A stretch of 64,000 nt of DNA from Corticium candelabrum (lineage: Eukaryota > Porifera > Homoscleromorpha > Homosclerophorida > Plakinidae). The position numbers and the translations under genes were made by a program. The stretch lies in contig NC_085102.1 in assembly GCF_963422355.1 (NCBI RefSeq), positions 1,173,176 to 1,237,175 on the forward strand. Direction: 5' to 3'. The notes beneath the pieces were generated by a model. That model was not told where the DNA came from and made no database searches. It saw only the letters and a list, made by a program, of their open reading frames with translations. Below, one piece after another: positions 12,421 to 23,885 of the stretch (position 1 is the stretch's first letter; the number at the start of each line of letters is the position of its first letter).

Positions 12421-13269
12421 CATCATTTCCGGAATCCGGCACTACCATGCATGCAGAATTAGAGCGTTGATTAAAGCCGTTTCAACTTTCAATGTCGACA
12501 ATAGGTAGAGTTGCACTATAAGTATAGATAAAATTCCAATCTACGGAGAAATCAGCTAGCAACGACGTTTAAACTTGATTGTTTCAAATTTGACGATGTC
12601 TAATTCTTTACCTTAAGTATAGCGTACTGCAAATCAATTAGAAACGTTAACTGCGTAAATTGGTGGCACCCATGAAGAGCCAAGGGCTTTTTACACAACT
12701 TCAATCGTCGTTTCCTTCTAGATATACATCGATCTTTTCGGTGGGTCTGGCTTTCCGGAAATCGTCTGCTCACAGCAAGCATGCAATTGATTTTCGTCGA
12801 CAGTGGGGTACGTGAGACGCTCAGCTGCATTGACATACGTTACATAACCAGTTATCACGTTCGTTTGCTGTCAATTTGCCTGTCGTCAAATACACCATGG
12901 AAAGATGCCATTGTTGACCTTTACTTCCAAGCATGCACAAATTCCAATAAAGGTTCAAATATTGGATGACAGATTGTGAAGGCCAATACATTTGAATATT
13001 CGAGAATTCACAAAGTCTTCTGAAGAGTTTGTAGCGCTGTAAGTGCTCTGACCATCGCCCAGAGGTATAAGCTATTAAAGAGTCACAAGAAGCCTCGAAG
13101 CGATCACGTATTTTCAACACAATACCTTGGTGGTTGTAATCGTTCTTTCCGGCAAGTGTGACTGACAGACCACTCTTGGATGGTTTACAGTGAGGTCTTT
13201 CTGTATTGCTTGTGCGATCTTTAGTGCAAATCTTAATTTCGAGAGGCAAGTTTGTAACACAGCCTTTCC

Positions 13270-14345
13270 GTCCGTGGCATAAGAAAAGCGAAAAGGTAAA
13301 GGAGCACGAGCGATTTTTGTACCATCAAAGTGCTATGGAGCAAGCTGATTGACTGGTTCAAACAGTTGAATGTCCACAAACCAGCGTAGTTGCCCAAGTT
13401 AATGCTTGCAAAGCTGCCAACATTGAACGCAACCGCAAAGTGCTCAAGTTCATTGCTAGCGCTGTGCTGTTCTGTGGCAGGCAATGCATTGCCCTTCGGG
13501 GAGATGTCAAAAAATTGACATGCATGAAACGCCTGTTTCTGGAAACCCAGGATATTTTCTTGCTCTTCTCAGGTTGTTGGCTGTTCATGACAAAGTGTTA
13601 CGTAGTCATTTGGAAGCTCCTGCTTTGAAATGTGCCACATACGGTAACCTCTCTCCTCAAGCTCAGAATGAACTGATCGAGGTGATTGGAAAGCACATAA
13701 TTCTTCAAGACATTCTAGATGATTTAATATATTTAAATGCTGCACCCTATTTTACAATCTTGGCTGATGAGGCTACGTCCCACAAGGAATAGCATCTTGC
13801 TCTCTGTGCCAGGTTTGTTGATAGAGAGAAAGACGCCAGAGAAGAGTTTTTGTTCTTTTTGAAGATGAAAAGAATAACTAGTGATAAAATTGCTGAAGTC
13901 ATCCTGGAGTTCTTGAAGAAACAATATACCAGCAATGAATATGCGTGGCCAGGGATACGATGGTGCCAGTAACATGTCATCAGCTTCAGTAAGCGTTCAG
14001 GCACGTATCCTCATAAAGGCTCTTTTAGCTACCTATGTCCATTGCAATGACTATTGCCTCAATCTCGTAATCATCAAGACCTGTGCCCTACCTCAGGTGC
14101 GCAATTTTATTGACCGCATGCAGTATTGCTGCCTCTATTTCCGCAACAACACTAAACGAAATGGTATTCTTAAGCTTATAGTCACCCACGATGTGGATCA
14201 ATCAAAGAGAAAACCTCTATTGGATCTTTGTAAGACACGTTGGGCTGAGCGGCATAGTGCCTACCAGCATTTCTACGAAGCGTTTGTTTATTGCGGAGGC
14301 TCTTGAGATGATTGGATTTAGACACCATCTTTAGAAAGCATCATT
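13270..14345 (+). pseudogene. hAT-type transposase relic (ZMYM1-like, DUF4371 region)
   Basis: Readings in several frames give HKKSEKVKEHERFLYHQS, then GNPGYFLALLRLLAVHDKVL, NELIEVIGKHIILQDILDD, APYFTILADEATSHKE, RFVDREKD, RGQGYDGASNMSSASVSVQ and KTRWAERHSAYQHFYEAF, in this order. This is the DUF4371 block of hAT-derived, ZMYM1/TTF-type proteins. It is interrupted by TGA at 13,350-13,352, TAG at 13,790-13,792, and frameshifts near 13,510, 13,930 and 14,290. The N-terminal zinc finger and the C-terminal dimerisation region are absent. The fragment stops where the direct-repeat module begins at about 14,345, so its 3' end was removed by rearrangement. Confidence 0.7.
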
Positions 14346-14570
14346 GCTAAGTATTGTTATATATTACTAATAATATTGATATCGCGTATTAAATATTATT
14401 AATTTCATAGACTATCAATGCCTAGTAACATCTTTGCTACTGTCTAAACAGCTGTACACCATGTAATGATATAGGCACCTCTAAAACAGAGTTTTTGGCT
14501 ATTTATTTAGACAATCATGTTACTAGGGTTGACACTAATGAACATCAAACATTCGTCCAATAGAATTTGT
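14345..14570 (+). repeat. Direct-repeat module, third copy
   Basis: Counterpart of 12,160-12,420 (shared TAGTAAC.TC, GTCTAAA.AG, CACCATGTAATG, GGCACCTCTAAAACAGAG, ACTAGG.TTGA.AC). It lies exactly between the hAT relic and the truncated end of the Ty3 element. Confidence 0.5.
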
Positions 14571-14730
14571 TGACGGTATTGAAGCCATTTCTGCCACTAC
14601 TACGTATGAATGCAGAGGTCAGTGCTTTAGTCTCTTGTGCTACTTCTGCTGCTGTTACAGGTAGATTTTCACAGCAATCCACATGCTACAATTCCTGGTT
14701 AGGGTCTATGACATTCACTTCCATTGGCAG

Positions 14731-16635
14731 TCAGGACAGCATATCTGCTTCCTTATTCTCCTCTCCAGCCATATACTCCAGGTTGCACTCATATGCACTT
14801 AAAATTAGTGCCCACCTCTGCAGCCTTGCTGCTGCTAACGCCGGGATACCCTGTTTAGGTCCCAGAATTTTGACCAAAGGTTTGTGATCTGTCACTAGTG
14901 TAAATCTTCGGCCAATGAGGAACTTGTGGAAATGACAAACGCCGAAAATTATTACCAGTGCTTCACGCTCTATTTGGGCGTAGTCCTTTTCTGCTGATGA
15001 CAGTGTCTGTGAAGCAAATGCTACCAGTCTCTCCAATCCATCCTCAAACTCGTGACTCAAACAGGCTCCTATTCCATATGGGGATGCGTCACATTGAGCT
15101 TGACTGGTCGACACAAATCATAGTGCGTAAGAAAACCAGACTGTAATAACTTGTTCTTTGCTGCATTAAATGCGGCCCTGTGTTTCCTTGTCCATCTCCA
15201 CTGTTTTCCTTTTTGAAGTAACTCATACAATGCTTGTAGAGTATTCGACAGATTTGGTAAGAAATGGCTGTAATAGTTCAACAGCCCCAGAAATGCCTTC
15301 AACTCAGTCACATTTCTTGGCTCAGGTGCTTCCCTGATAGCCTTGACCTTGTCTTCTGTAGGTTTCAGACCTTCGTGATCTACTCTGTGACCTAAGTATG
15401 TCACCTCAGAGTGACCAACGTCACATTTGTCCTTCTTTAGTCGGACTCCTCGTTGCTCTAGGCGTTGTAATACTTGCCTCACTCTGGCATCGTGCTCAGC
15501 ATCAGTTGAACCGACAATCAGTATGTCATAAAAAACAACAAACTCCTGGTATTCCAGACAATATCATATCCATCGTTTTCTGGAAAATACTAGGTGCTGT
15601 TCTTATACCAAAAGGCGTTCTGGTATAAGTAAACAAACCCTTCCTAGTATTTATGGTTAAATACTGTTGGCTTCCGGTATCCACTTCCATTTGTTGGTAA
15701 GCTTGCTTTAGATCAAGCCTGGTAAATCGTCGACCACCCTCTAAAGTAGCAAATAAATCTTGAGCATTTGGTGTGGGATACTCAATATTTTCCAAATATT
15801 CATTGATGGTTACTTTGTAGTCAACACATAATCTGATACTGCCGTCAGATTTCCTCACCACTACTATAGGTGAAGCCCACTCGCTCTGTTCTACAGGTGT
15901 CGGTACTCCTTCTCTGACTAAGCGATCGATTTCAGTATCCACTTTAGCTTGTAACGCAAATGGTACTGGTCTTGCCTTATGAAAGACTGGTCTTGCATTG
16001 GCACTCAAAGTAATTTTCGCTAGCACTCCTTGCAGCTTTCCCATTCCTTCCTTGAATAACTCAGGAAAGTCATGTACGGGATCCAGGATATTCAAGCTAA
16101 ATAAAGATGCCCAGTCCAACTTGAGTTGTGACAACCAATTCCTGCCAAGCACTGCTGGCTTATTTGCAGCATTGATGACAACTACTCTACCTCTTATTTC
16201 TTGATCTCCATAGCGTACTGGTACTACAGCTTCTCCGCGTACAGACAATGTCTGTCCACAATATGACTGTAATTTCACGTTGCTGCTCTGGAGTTTGACA
16301 TGGGATAGTTGTTTCTCATAAGTCTCCCTGGGAATCACAGTAATAGTTGCACCCGTGTCAACAATCAGCTCTAATTCTCGTCCAGCTACAGTCATATTGA
16401 CTTTGATTGCATCCTGACTTCCCAGACCATAAAGTGAACATACTTCCTCTTCTTCCACTTGTAACGTGGCTTGCTTCTGGTACTTTGTATTCTTGGTACC
16501 CGTTGCTCCGCTTCCGTTCTTGAAATCGCCTTGATTCTTACTTCGGCAGACATTTGCAATATGTCCCTTCTTGTGACGTAGATAGCACTCTCTGGATTTC
16601 TTCTGACACTTATCAGGAACGTGCCCCTTGCCCAT
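14731..16635 (-). pseudogene. Ty3 pol relic: protease, reverse transcriptase, RNase H
   Basis: The first open segment (16,635-15,526) starts with a zinc knuckle (CYLRHKKGHIANVC). It then has an aspartic protease with LIVDTGATITVIP, a linker, and RT fingers/palm (EGVPTPVEQSEWASPIVVVR, RLCVDYK, FTRLDLKQAYQQ, RTPFGIRTAPSIFQ). Just after GIPGV the frame breaks. At the Y-x-D-D catalytic site only a Tyr-Asp remnant is readable in another frame (near 15,525). Segment 15,482-15,069 gives the RT connection (YLGHRVDHEGLKP, ELKAFLGLLNYYSHFLPN). Segment 15,114-14,731 gives RNase H (CDASPYGIGACLSHEFEDG, ASQTLSSAEKDYAQIEREAL, VTDHKPL). The reading order is normal for Ty3 elements. At least two frame breaks and the damaged catalytic site make it non-functional. 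Confidence 0.85.
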
Positions 16636-17294
16636 TGCATCTGTAGCATACTTTCACATCAGACTGTGTTGTCTTTGACCTCCCGCTGCTACTACTTTGC
16701 ATGCTAAATGCCGTCTCGTGGTCTGTTTTTGATCCGTGTCTGCGCGTGTCTCCTCGCAAAGCTATCGTTTCTTGTCTTGCAGATTCAAAGGCTTGCGCGA
16801 CTCGTACTGCTCCATCAAGTGTTAAGTCAGTTTCCGCCAGAATTTTCTGCTGTAGGGCTTCTACTCGTAATCCACACACGAATTGGTCCCTCAACGCAAC
16901 TGACAACTTGTCTCCGAACTCACAGTGTTTAGCTAGACGACGCAATTCTGACAAGAACACTGTAACAGTCTCACCTTCTTTCTGTTGTCTGTTGTAATAA
17001 CAGAATCGCTCGGCTATAACAATCTTCTTTGGCTCGTAATGATTGCTCAGTTGCTGAATGATGTCATCAAGCACCAAATCTTGCGGTTGGCGAGGTCGTA
17101 CCGAGGTCCGCAACAAACTGTAGGTCGATGCACCCACAGACGCTAGACAGATTGCCTTCCTACGAGCTACGTGCTCGTCTCCTATGGGTACTGCAGTAAA
17201 GCTCCAAACTTTCCTTGTATTCGTCGATGCTTTCTACGCCTGCTAGAAATTCGCCCAACAACCCGTGTTTCAAATTCGCGGCTGCACTCGCCAT
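16613..17294 (-). pseudogene. Ty3 gag relic
   Basis: ATG at 17,294 follows the LTR and primer-site-like sequence and starts MASAAANLKHGLLGEFLAG. A stop falls about 45 codons in, and the next frame carries the capsid-like part (IIQQLSNHYEPKKIVIAERF, GETVTVFLSELRRLAKHC, FGDKLSVALRDQFVCGLR, AFESARQETIAL). It ends with a first CCHC knuckle beginning CYRCNGQG, where a frame change enters the pol segment. The F-Y/R-Q-x-G/E-E-x-V-x-x-F-x-x-x-L-R motif is typical of Ty3 gag capsids. Confidence 0.75.
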
Positions 17295-17307
17295 CCCTCG
17301 TCGCCAC

Positions 17308-17588
17308 TGTTGTGTCGTTACCGACTATATATTGGTTCTATTGCAGCTCGCTTACAGTGTCTACGCACTACTACACCAGACTACAAAGACTGGCTAACCA
17401 CACGACTATAGTGTCATATTCTATCAGTATGCTAATTACTAGTGGTAGTCATGTAGTCCCTTACTCTACTACATACAGCTACTTCGGCGGTAGTGCACTA
17501 ACGCCATTCACACCGGTCCTAGTCATGATTAGTCTAATGCCATTCTAACGTCATGCATTCTAACGCTGTAGAGAGTAGCATTACAACA
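17308..17588 (-). repeat. 5' LTR of the Ty3 element
   Basis: On the minus strand it starts TGTTGTAATGC and ends GACACAACA, giving matched TGTTGT/ACAACA termini over 281 bases. It is immediately followed by a primer-binding-like GTGGCGACGAGG and the gag start. No second LTR is present to test identity. Confidence 0.65.
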
Positions 17589-18445
17589 GCGCTGGTTGTT
17601 GCACGTGACTTTGGCACGTGAGGTGGATGCCCACGTGACTTACTGACATTTTACTTGTATGTTAGCAAACATAACAGTAATTAACCTAGCTGCAAGTCTC
17701 CTTGTGCATTGAACGAGTAGCTGCAAACAATATGCAACAATCACTGAGTGTATTGGTTTAGTAACAACTAAGCCCATTTCAAGGTGTTTCTTGGCAAAAG
17801 GCTGTCTTGCAACTTTATATCTCTCTCATGTACATGCCAAGGTCACATGCACCTTAGAATATAAACTACATATATGCAGTAGTTGAAGCTGTGTTTACAC
17901 CAGGTATGAGCCTGCTGAAACCACGATAGAGATGTCCCTCTGTAACTGGACCGAACTAAGGGCATACCCAGTAGTACTCCTCATTTAAGTCACATAATTT
18001 TTTAGTTTTACAAAGTCCTGTGCTTCTTAATTATTGCCCATAGCTGAAATCAAGAAAGGCTTACTCAGAATGATTTGCTCGACTACACAGAACTTAAGCG
18101 GTCATCTCCCCACGGTGGAGAAAGGTCCTTTTAACAAACACTGACCCTAGCCATTATTTAGTAGACTAAGACAATCCAGAGACAGAACTTAATTGTCACA
18201 CTGTTTATATGTTTATATATGCATGTCATAGGCATCATCACATTGCCAGAAACAGCTGTAGTCCTCCATCGCTGACAAACAAACAACCAAAGAGAAGGAA
18301 TTGTGATTACATGGAACAACAACGTTAATCTATTCATCACTTTAGTTCTAACCTAGCATTTCATTCTTGTTTACAGCTACAATTAGCTAAGTCTCTACCT
18401 AAACACAAGCATTCCAGTTTCTACTCACTCACTCACTCATTGTTC
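17589..18445. other. Intergenic stretch
   Basis: AT-rich DNA with no supported gene or repeat. It includes the 3' flank of the cystine-knot gene, with (ACTC)n near 18,424-18,439. Confidence 0.3.
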
Positions 18446-18763
18446 TCATAGGACACACCTGAGGCAGTTACAATCAGACGGAAAATCATAATACTGGAAT
18501 CTCCAAAAGCCTTGGCAAATCAGTATTGTTCCTCTTTTAACAGTTCTGGCAGGGGCACAACACTGCATTTCCAGAGAAGCTATTTTGGAAATGGTTGGGA
18601 CAGTGGAAGAAGAGGAACAAAATCCAAAACATCCACTAGCCCAAATAATGCTTGTAAAACATCCAGGCTCTCTGATCACAATAGGAAACTTGACTTTTGT
18701 CAGACCACAGGCATAGGCAGTGGGCAATAGGAACAGTATCCCCAAATATGTTGACAAAGACAT
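18446..18763 (-). CDS. Secreted cystine-knot protein, glycoprotein-hormone-alpha-like
   Basis: A single open exon encodes 105 residues. Residues 1-18 are a signal peptide (MSLSTYLGILFLLPTAYA). The mature part has exactly ten cysteines in the pattern C..., GC, CFGFC (C-x-G-x-C), CC, C, DCNC (C-x-C), C. The C-x-G-x-C and C-x-C half-motifs plus an adjacent CC are the signature of the C-terminal cystine-knot/glycoprotein-hormone family. The Ser-rich stretch after C-x-G-x-C (SSSSTVP) and the CxCxxC end closely match GPA2-type alpha subunits as I recall them. These are secreted heterodimeric ligands of LGR receptors in bilaterians. No N-glycosylation sequon is visible. The start is chosen because the signal peptide follows it directly. 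A DAN/bursicon-like or orphan CTCK ligand is the alternative, and receptor and partner are unknown. Further upstream exons cannot be excluded. Confidence 0.65.
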   Translation of the reverse strand: MSLSTYLGILFLLPTAYACGLTKVKFPIVIREPGCFTSIIWASGCFGFCSSSSTVPTISKIASLEMQCCAPARTVKRGTILICQGFWRFQYYDFPSDCNCLRCVL

Positions 18764-20836
18764 ACTCCACCTGAATGCAAGCTACAACAGAGTCTCCAAG
18801 TTAGTGCAACACACAAATGTATGTGACCAAGCACTCACGCAAGCTTATTTGAGCAGCACTAATTAATTAATTTCTTAATAGGACTACATTAATTATTTCG
18901 TTCCCACAAGAGTTCTTCTTGGGAACCATACAGTAGCATCCTATCTTCATGCATTGCCCACTTCGATGTTTCAAGAGCTCTACATGATGACATCCTGTCC
19001 CAAAAAGAAAGTATATTGGCGGCGACGGTGAAAGATCAAAGAATGGAATCTCCAAGTTTACATGCGCCAAAAGCTAGTAAATTATTATTATTAAAGTAGT
19101 GCACGTGCACATGTGACATTCCGTCATGTGGAGCTCTACATGCAGTAAAAGATAGGTTCTCCACATCAATACACAGTGACACTGTTTGAGATCGCAAAGT
19201 AAATGCATTTCTCCCTATATTAGGCATTGACCATCTATGCCGGTTACAGTACACCAGCGTATGTGCTATGCCTGCTCTGTACATACCTGTATCTCCCAAC
19301 GTTCTGTGACAAATCTGTCGCTTTCTGCCGGTATCGAGTCTAGTACAGAGAACAGAGTCAACTTGCAAGCTGTTGCGACGCCAACGCTGCTGCGAACATC
19401 GCAGTCAGGAATCCGAGAGTCGTTCAAAGGTGGACGTGAGAGCGTTCTCAGGTGATAGAATGCGTGGCCCCGATGATAAAGAACACGAAGGAGGCGTACC
19501 TACCTATTAAACTGTTTATTTCTGGATCAGGTAACGTACACGTGTGTCTCCGTGTGCAACAAAAAATTGACATCGTCAACCAATTGACCAGGAGATCCGT
19601 AACGAGATGGCACTAAAATTGAAACTTGTGTCCTCCTGTTATGCAATACTAGAATAACGTTGATCTTTGATTACACAGCGTAGTTCGACAAGAAGCTAAT
19701 TACTAGCTAGAGTCTGGCCGTCCAGCTAACTTCAACCTTAGAAAAATTGCAATAGCTGGGCATGCAGCTACGCGCTACTAACAATCATTTTGAATATCTC
19801 ATATTGTTGGTGCCGTTCTTCTCTAGCTAGCAAATAGCTATTGTGTTACTAAATTCGATTTAATTAATTAACTGAGCTGACCAATGAACCGTCAGAATAT
19901 GACAGAAGTAATTATATACCTACTAGAAACGATTAGCTATCAGAGGAGATCTAACAACTGTAAACCTAGCTGGTAATGTTGCTGGAAGTTTCTGTCTTTC
20001 CGCCCACGTTTGCCTTTCCTCCCGCCCACTTTTTTGCCTTTCACCCAGGCGTCCACAAAACGTCCGGGATCCGAGGCTACATGTGCGCGCCGCCTCAAAC
20101 GGGTCTAGGAGACAAAGGCTATCAAGAGATGGGTGTGTCATGATCTAGATGACTAAATATATTAAGAGAAATAGATCCAAGCATCCGTGTTACGCTGTAT
20201 GCCAAGGAGATAGTCATTATAACATAGTGCAGCAGGGAATATACCAAACAATAATAACTACTTCAACCCTGGTTGGCACAGATCGATCAACGGTATTGTG
20301 TATTTCAATTTAGAAACCATATGGTTTCATATTGTTGTCTCTTGTGCTTAATTCTATTGATATAGATTATAGACAATGGCAATGCATCTATCACCTTGAG
20401 TGTCATGATCGAGCCTTTTTCTGATGTTCTGGATATGCCTATAATTATATCTAATAGACGAGTGTAAACATCAAACTCATTGCATTGTTGCAGTTGGCCT
20501 CATCAGTCCAATCTTCATGGAAGAATCAAACACAATAGACTAATAATAACATCGCTATCTTTGTCATGCCCTCATAACAGACAAAAATTTGTGTGACAGG
20601 CCACAGAACAGACACAAGATGTGTCTAGTGGTGTTGTTTTATTCCATGTGCACTCCACCCTCTCTAGTCACACCATGCATCCCCTTTGGTCTGGAGAGCC
20701 AAAACATGCATTAGAGAAAATACGTATATAGAGTTTACCACACTGTGCAACAGTTGCAGCTACAGATGCACACAGTAAATCGTGGGTTTGAGAAGTAACA
20801 GGGTGATGAAAACCCAATCAAAATTCATTATAAAAC

Positions 20837-20838
<2 letters not shown>
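18764..20838. other. Upstream region of the cystine-knot gene, no firm gene
   Basis: Minus-strand open stretches at 18,867-19,070 and 19,036-19,368 contain cysteines, and a GT donor follows GGGAGATACAG near 19,290, so small exons are possible. I could not join them in phase to a recognisable protein. 19,980-20,100 is pyrimidine-rich with CGTCCGGGATCC-like GC islands and could be promoter DNA. The remainder to 20,838 is featureless. Confidence 0.25.

Positions 20839-20876
<38 letters not shown>
20839..20876. repeat. (GT)n microsatellite
   Basis: Uninterrupted GT dinucleotides, about 19 units. They explain the Thr-His-rich open frames around them. Confidence 0.95.
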
Positions 20877-20877
<1 letters not shown>

Positions 20878-21116
20878 AGAAGTCCTTTCACTGAACCCTC
20901 CACGAGGGTGTAACACAGGACATTGCATGCATGCTAACTTCAGCCTTCGGCAAACTGAGGATGGTGAAAGACTAGGGTACGTCAGTCTAGCAAGCTGATC
21001 ACCTAAATCAGTTGTTGCTACTACTTGCAGATTGAAGCACATTCGTGGCAATCTATTCTGCAAGGCCTAAACTCATAGTGGGCACGCCTGAAATTCAGGT
21101 TCAGGTGTGTGTCAGT

Positions 21117-21117
<1 letters not shown>

Positions 21118-21202
<85 letters not shown>
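21118..21202. repeat. (GT)n microsatellite with GTGTGC variants
   Basis: About 85 bases of GT repeat, with three CGTGTG interruptions in the middle. Confidence 0.95.
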
Positions 21203-21206
<4 letters not shown>

Positions 21207-21856
21207 GCATTGTTGACTAGTGTTAGTAAATGTTCCAGTCTAGTCAAAACCTGGCTACATTGCCATATCTCAACTTGATTGTAGTAATACAAATAAATTA
21301 AACTGTACTTCCTCCCCAATGCTTCCATCCACTCTCATAAGCATTCTTACCACATCTTCACAGCACAAGCAATTACATTAATATACTCATCACAACCATT
21401 AAGTGTATCCTACAGTACCAACTGGTACTTTACAACTATTGTACAGTTTATTGATATCAATAAGTATAATTAAAACTAAACCCGTTCAAAATCCAACAAC
21501 GTAAACTGCAAATAATACCTGTATGCATACGCCTTTAATTATGCCCATTCAAGTATCGTACAATAGGTTGATGTACGGTATTGGCATACAAAACAGTAAC
21601 ACATGTTTCACTGCAAGCCTAACAAACTGTAGACTAGTTATGTTTGAAAATAAATAAACTATTTCCAGGTCACAATAATCAATAAAGTAAATCTGAGTAT
21701 AGGTTCTGCATACTAACTTTCAAACATTGTACACAGTACTGTCAGTTGGCCTGCCCAACAAGATCACACAGTTGACCCAGGCTAAAGACCGCAACATACA
21801 AACACAACATATACGTTCAGCATTCACAAGGAATAACAACAATCCAGAGAACTGAC

Positions 21857-21947
21857 TCATTGTCTCGCAGTAAATCCATGAAAGAGTGAAACTGTTTGAA
21901 AGACTCTTCAATAGTTCGTAGAACATGTTCATCACCATTGACTCCAG
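21857..21947 (-). CDS. Candidate C-terminal exon of the CEP78-like gene
   Basis: A polypyrimidine/CAG acceptor (TGTCACAG) precedes a reading GVNGDEHVLRTIEESFKQF followed by HSFMDLLRDN, with a possible GT donor after AATGA. An E-x-S-F-x-x-F-H-x-F-x-x-L-L motif is, from memory, like the C-terminal end of CEP78 proteins. It is on the same strand and downstream of exon 12 (25,283). Intervening exons are not identified, so the link is inferred. Confidence 0.4.
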
Positions 21948-22387
21948 CTGTGACACAACAAAATCCAACTATTGATCTGTCGATGAAACTTAAGCAACAA
22001 CAAAACAACTAACACAAACTTCTGCTTGTTGTTCTTGTGTTCTTCTAAAAAAGCAAAAGCACTCAGTCAAGCAAACTCATTAATTCTTCTTACTACAATA
22101 CCAAATCATTATCCTGTAAACGACAAATAGTTCATCATGCAACAAATTCGTCAAAGTCCACCAAGACAGTGTTTCATCATAACAAAAATTATTAGGTCTA
22201 TGCTAGTGATGTGTGGGCGAAAGGCACTTGGTTGAGTACACTGAAAGGCGCCTGGTACTCTGTCCATCTGACACTTGAGCATCATGCAAGCTCATACAGT
22301 AAGTACTTGAAATCAAAGATGCGGCAGTACTAAATTGCCACTGACATACATAGTATACTGTATATTTGCCACACATGATGTCGCTGA

Positions 22388-22642
22388 TTGGGTGGCTTAG
22401 CTCATGCAATCCTCATCTTGCTGGCAAGCGACTGGAAGCACAAACTCCCTTTCTTCCAAACCACAACGAAGCTGAGGCAAAAAGAAGCCGATATTTGCGA
22501 GCATGCCACGCAAATTCAGAAGTGGACAAGGGCTGTTGAAGATTCCTTTCTGTGTCATCAATGTGTGCCTCATACTTCCGCACAACTTGTAGAACTAGCG
22601 CCAAAATTTGTCAAAAATTTGTCAAAAATTACGAAAATTTGA
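22388..22642. other. Ambiguous coding-like segment
   Basis: Both strands are open here. The plus strand gives a coiled-coil-like KLRQKEADICEHATQIQKW. The minus strand, after an acceptor-like GGCGCTAG, gives VVRKYEAHIDDTERNLQQPL. A minus-strand exon would fit the CEP78-like gene, but I cannot decide the strand or confirm a phase. Confidence 0.2.
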
Positions 22643-23150
22643 AAAAACAGTACATAAGGAAAGAGTCATCCTACATTTCCTGTGTCATAAGATACCATCG
22701 CATCACCACTATGAACATACTCATATATCACAACAGCTGGGCTGCATTGTGACAGTTACATAGTGCAAAATAATGGGAAAAGAGTTGAGATCAATATGCC
22801 ACTAACATGGAAACAAACACACTATCTCATCTTGACCTTACAGCATGCACTAACCAATAAACTTCTTTTACCAACATAGAGCCACAGTAGGTTAGTTGCA
22901 TGCATAAGCCAAACTCAACCACCCTTGATCTTGCAAAGTATATACATTCAGAATAGCTAACCAATGGATCCGGTCAAGAGTACAACAGTATTAACAAATG
23001 GCACAATGAACGTTAAATGCGAAGACCTCTTTTTCATATTTTCAAATCGGAATGCAACACAAGTTTAGTGAGAATAGACATTCAACACCATAGATACAAG
23101 AAATATCTAAATTTACCTGTAAGTCAGCAGCTCTGGTAGTTGTGGAATAA

Positions 23151-23726
23151 TCCTATACTATAATATGCCAAGAAAGCTTCCGTCTGTCTGGATGAATGCC
23201 TGTAACACGCCGATCGACACAACACCACTCTCGGATCATCGCAAAACGTGGTGGCCCGGTTGATTTCGGCTGTTGAGACAAATGGTTGAGTCGGATTTCG
23301 CCTAGACTGCCTCCGACGGCCAGAAACGAGACTTTGGCATACTGAAATGAGATATGCCGGAGTTCGTTTGTTCAACTAACCGAGTATGCAGATGTAACGT
23401 GCGCTCGCCAGGCACTGTACGCTAAAGTACTGTACTCTAATTCCCAGCTGGTATAGTAGTTTGCAAGATCTGCCCATTGCAGTCAGAGGTTTTAAGCCGG
23501 CTCACTTGGCCGCTTGTGCATGCGTGGGTCCGTCCATGTGTCACGGAAGGTGCGTCTTCTTTGCGGTAAGTGGCGTCATTCTCCACCAATAGATCATGAC
23601 GTTTCTATGTGGGAAGAGTCTGAGATGAGGACGCTAAGAGTGCATAAGATGCATACAGTACTAGGACGTGTGTATTGTAAATGAGCAGAGTTAAATTGCT
23701 CTGCCCATAGGCCGGGGTAGGACTAG
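23151..23726 (+). mobile_element. Non-autonomous Helitron-like element, copy A
   Basis: It starts TCCTATACTATAATA right after an A and ends CTAG right before a T. A GCAGAG/CTCTGC hairpin with an 8-base loop ends 16 bases upstream of the terminus. A|TC...hairpin...CTAG|T is the Helitron structural signature. The body (TTCCGTCTGTCTGGATG, CTGCCTCCGACGGCCAGAAACG) recurs in copies B and C. There is no coding capacity. Confidence 0.6.
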
Positions 23727-23885
23727 TAATGTACTGTAATATCCAAACTATATACCTAACCGACAAATGTCAGTCAGTCAGTCAGTCGCATCAAACTCAG
23801 TTTTACAAGAACTGCAATATTTTGCAATATTTGTGTTTCATTCAATCAATGCTTTCTGTTTGCCATTGCTACCATGTGTCACATA

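Larger units (their letters stand above)
14592..17588 (-). mobile_element. 3'-truncated Ty3 (Metaviridae-type) LTR retrotransposon with 5' LTR
   Basis: Reading on the minus strand the order is 5' LTR (17,588-17,308), a primer-site-like GTGGCGACGAGGG, gag, aspartic protease, reverse transcriptase and RNase H. There is then a short connector to about 14,592, where similarity stops. Integrase and the 3' LTR are missing. Several frameshifts and stops make it inactive. Confidence 0.85.

Noticed and set aside
12821..13249. 142-codon minus-strand open frame upstream of the hAT relic
   Set aside because: No motif, no splice support, and no conservation with the duplicated segments. It could be chance.
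22388..22642. Plus-strand coiled-coil-like gene
   Set aside because: Both strands are open here and no start, splice or family evidence favours a plus-strand gene. It is listed only as ambiguous.
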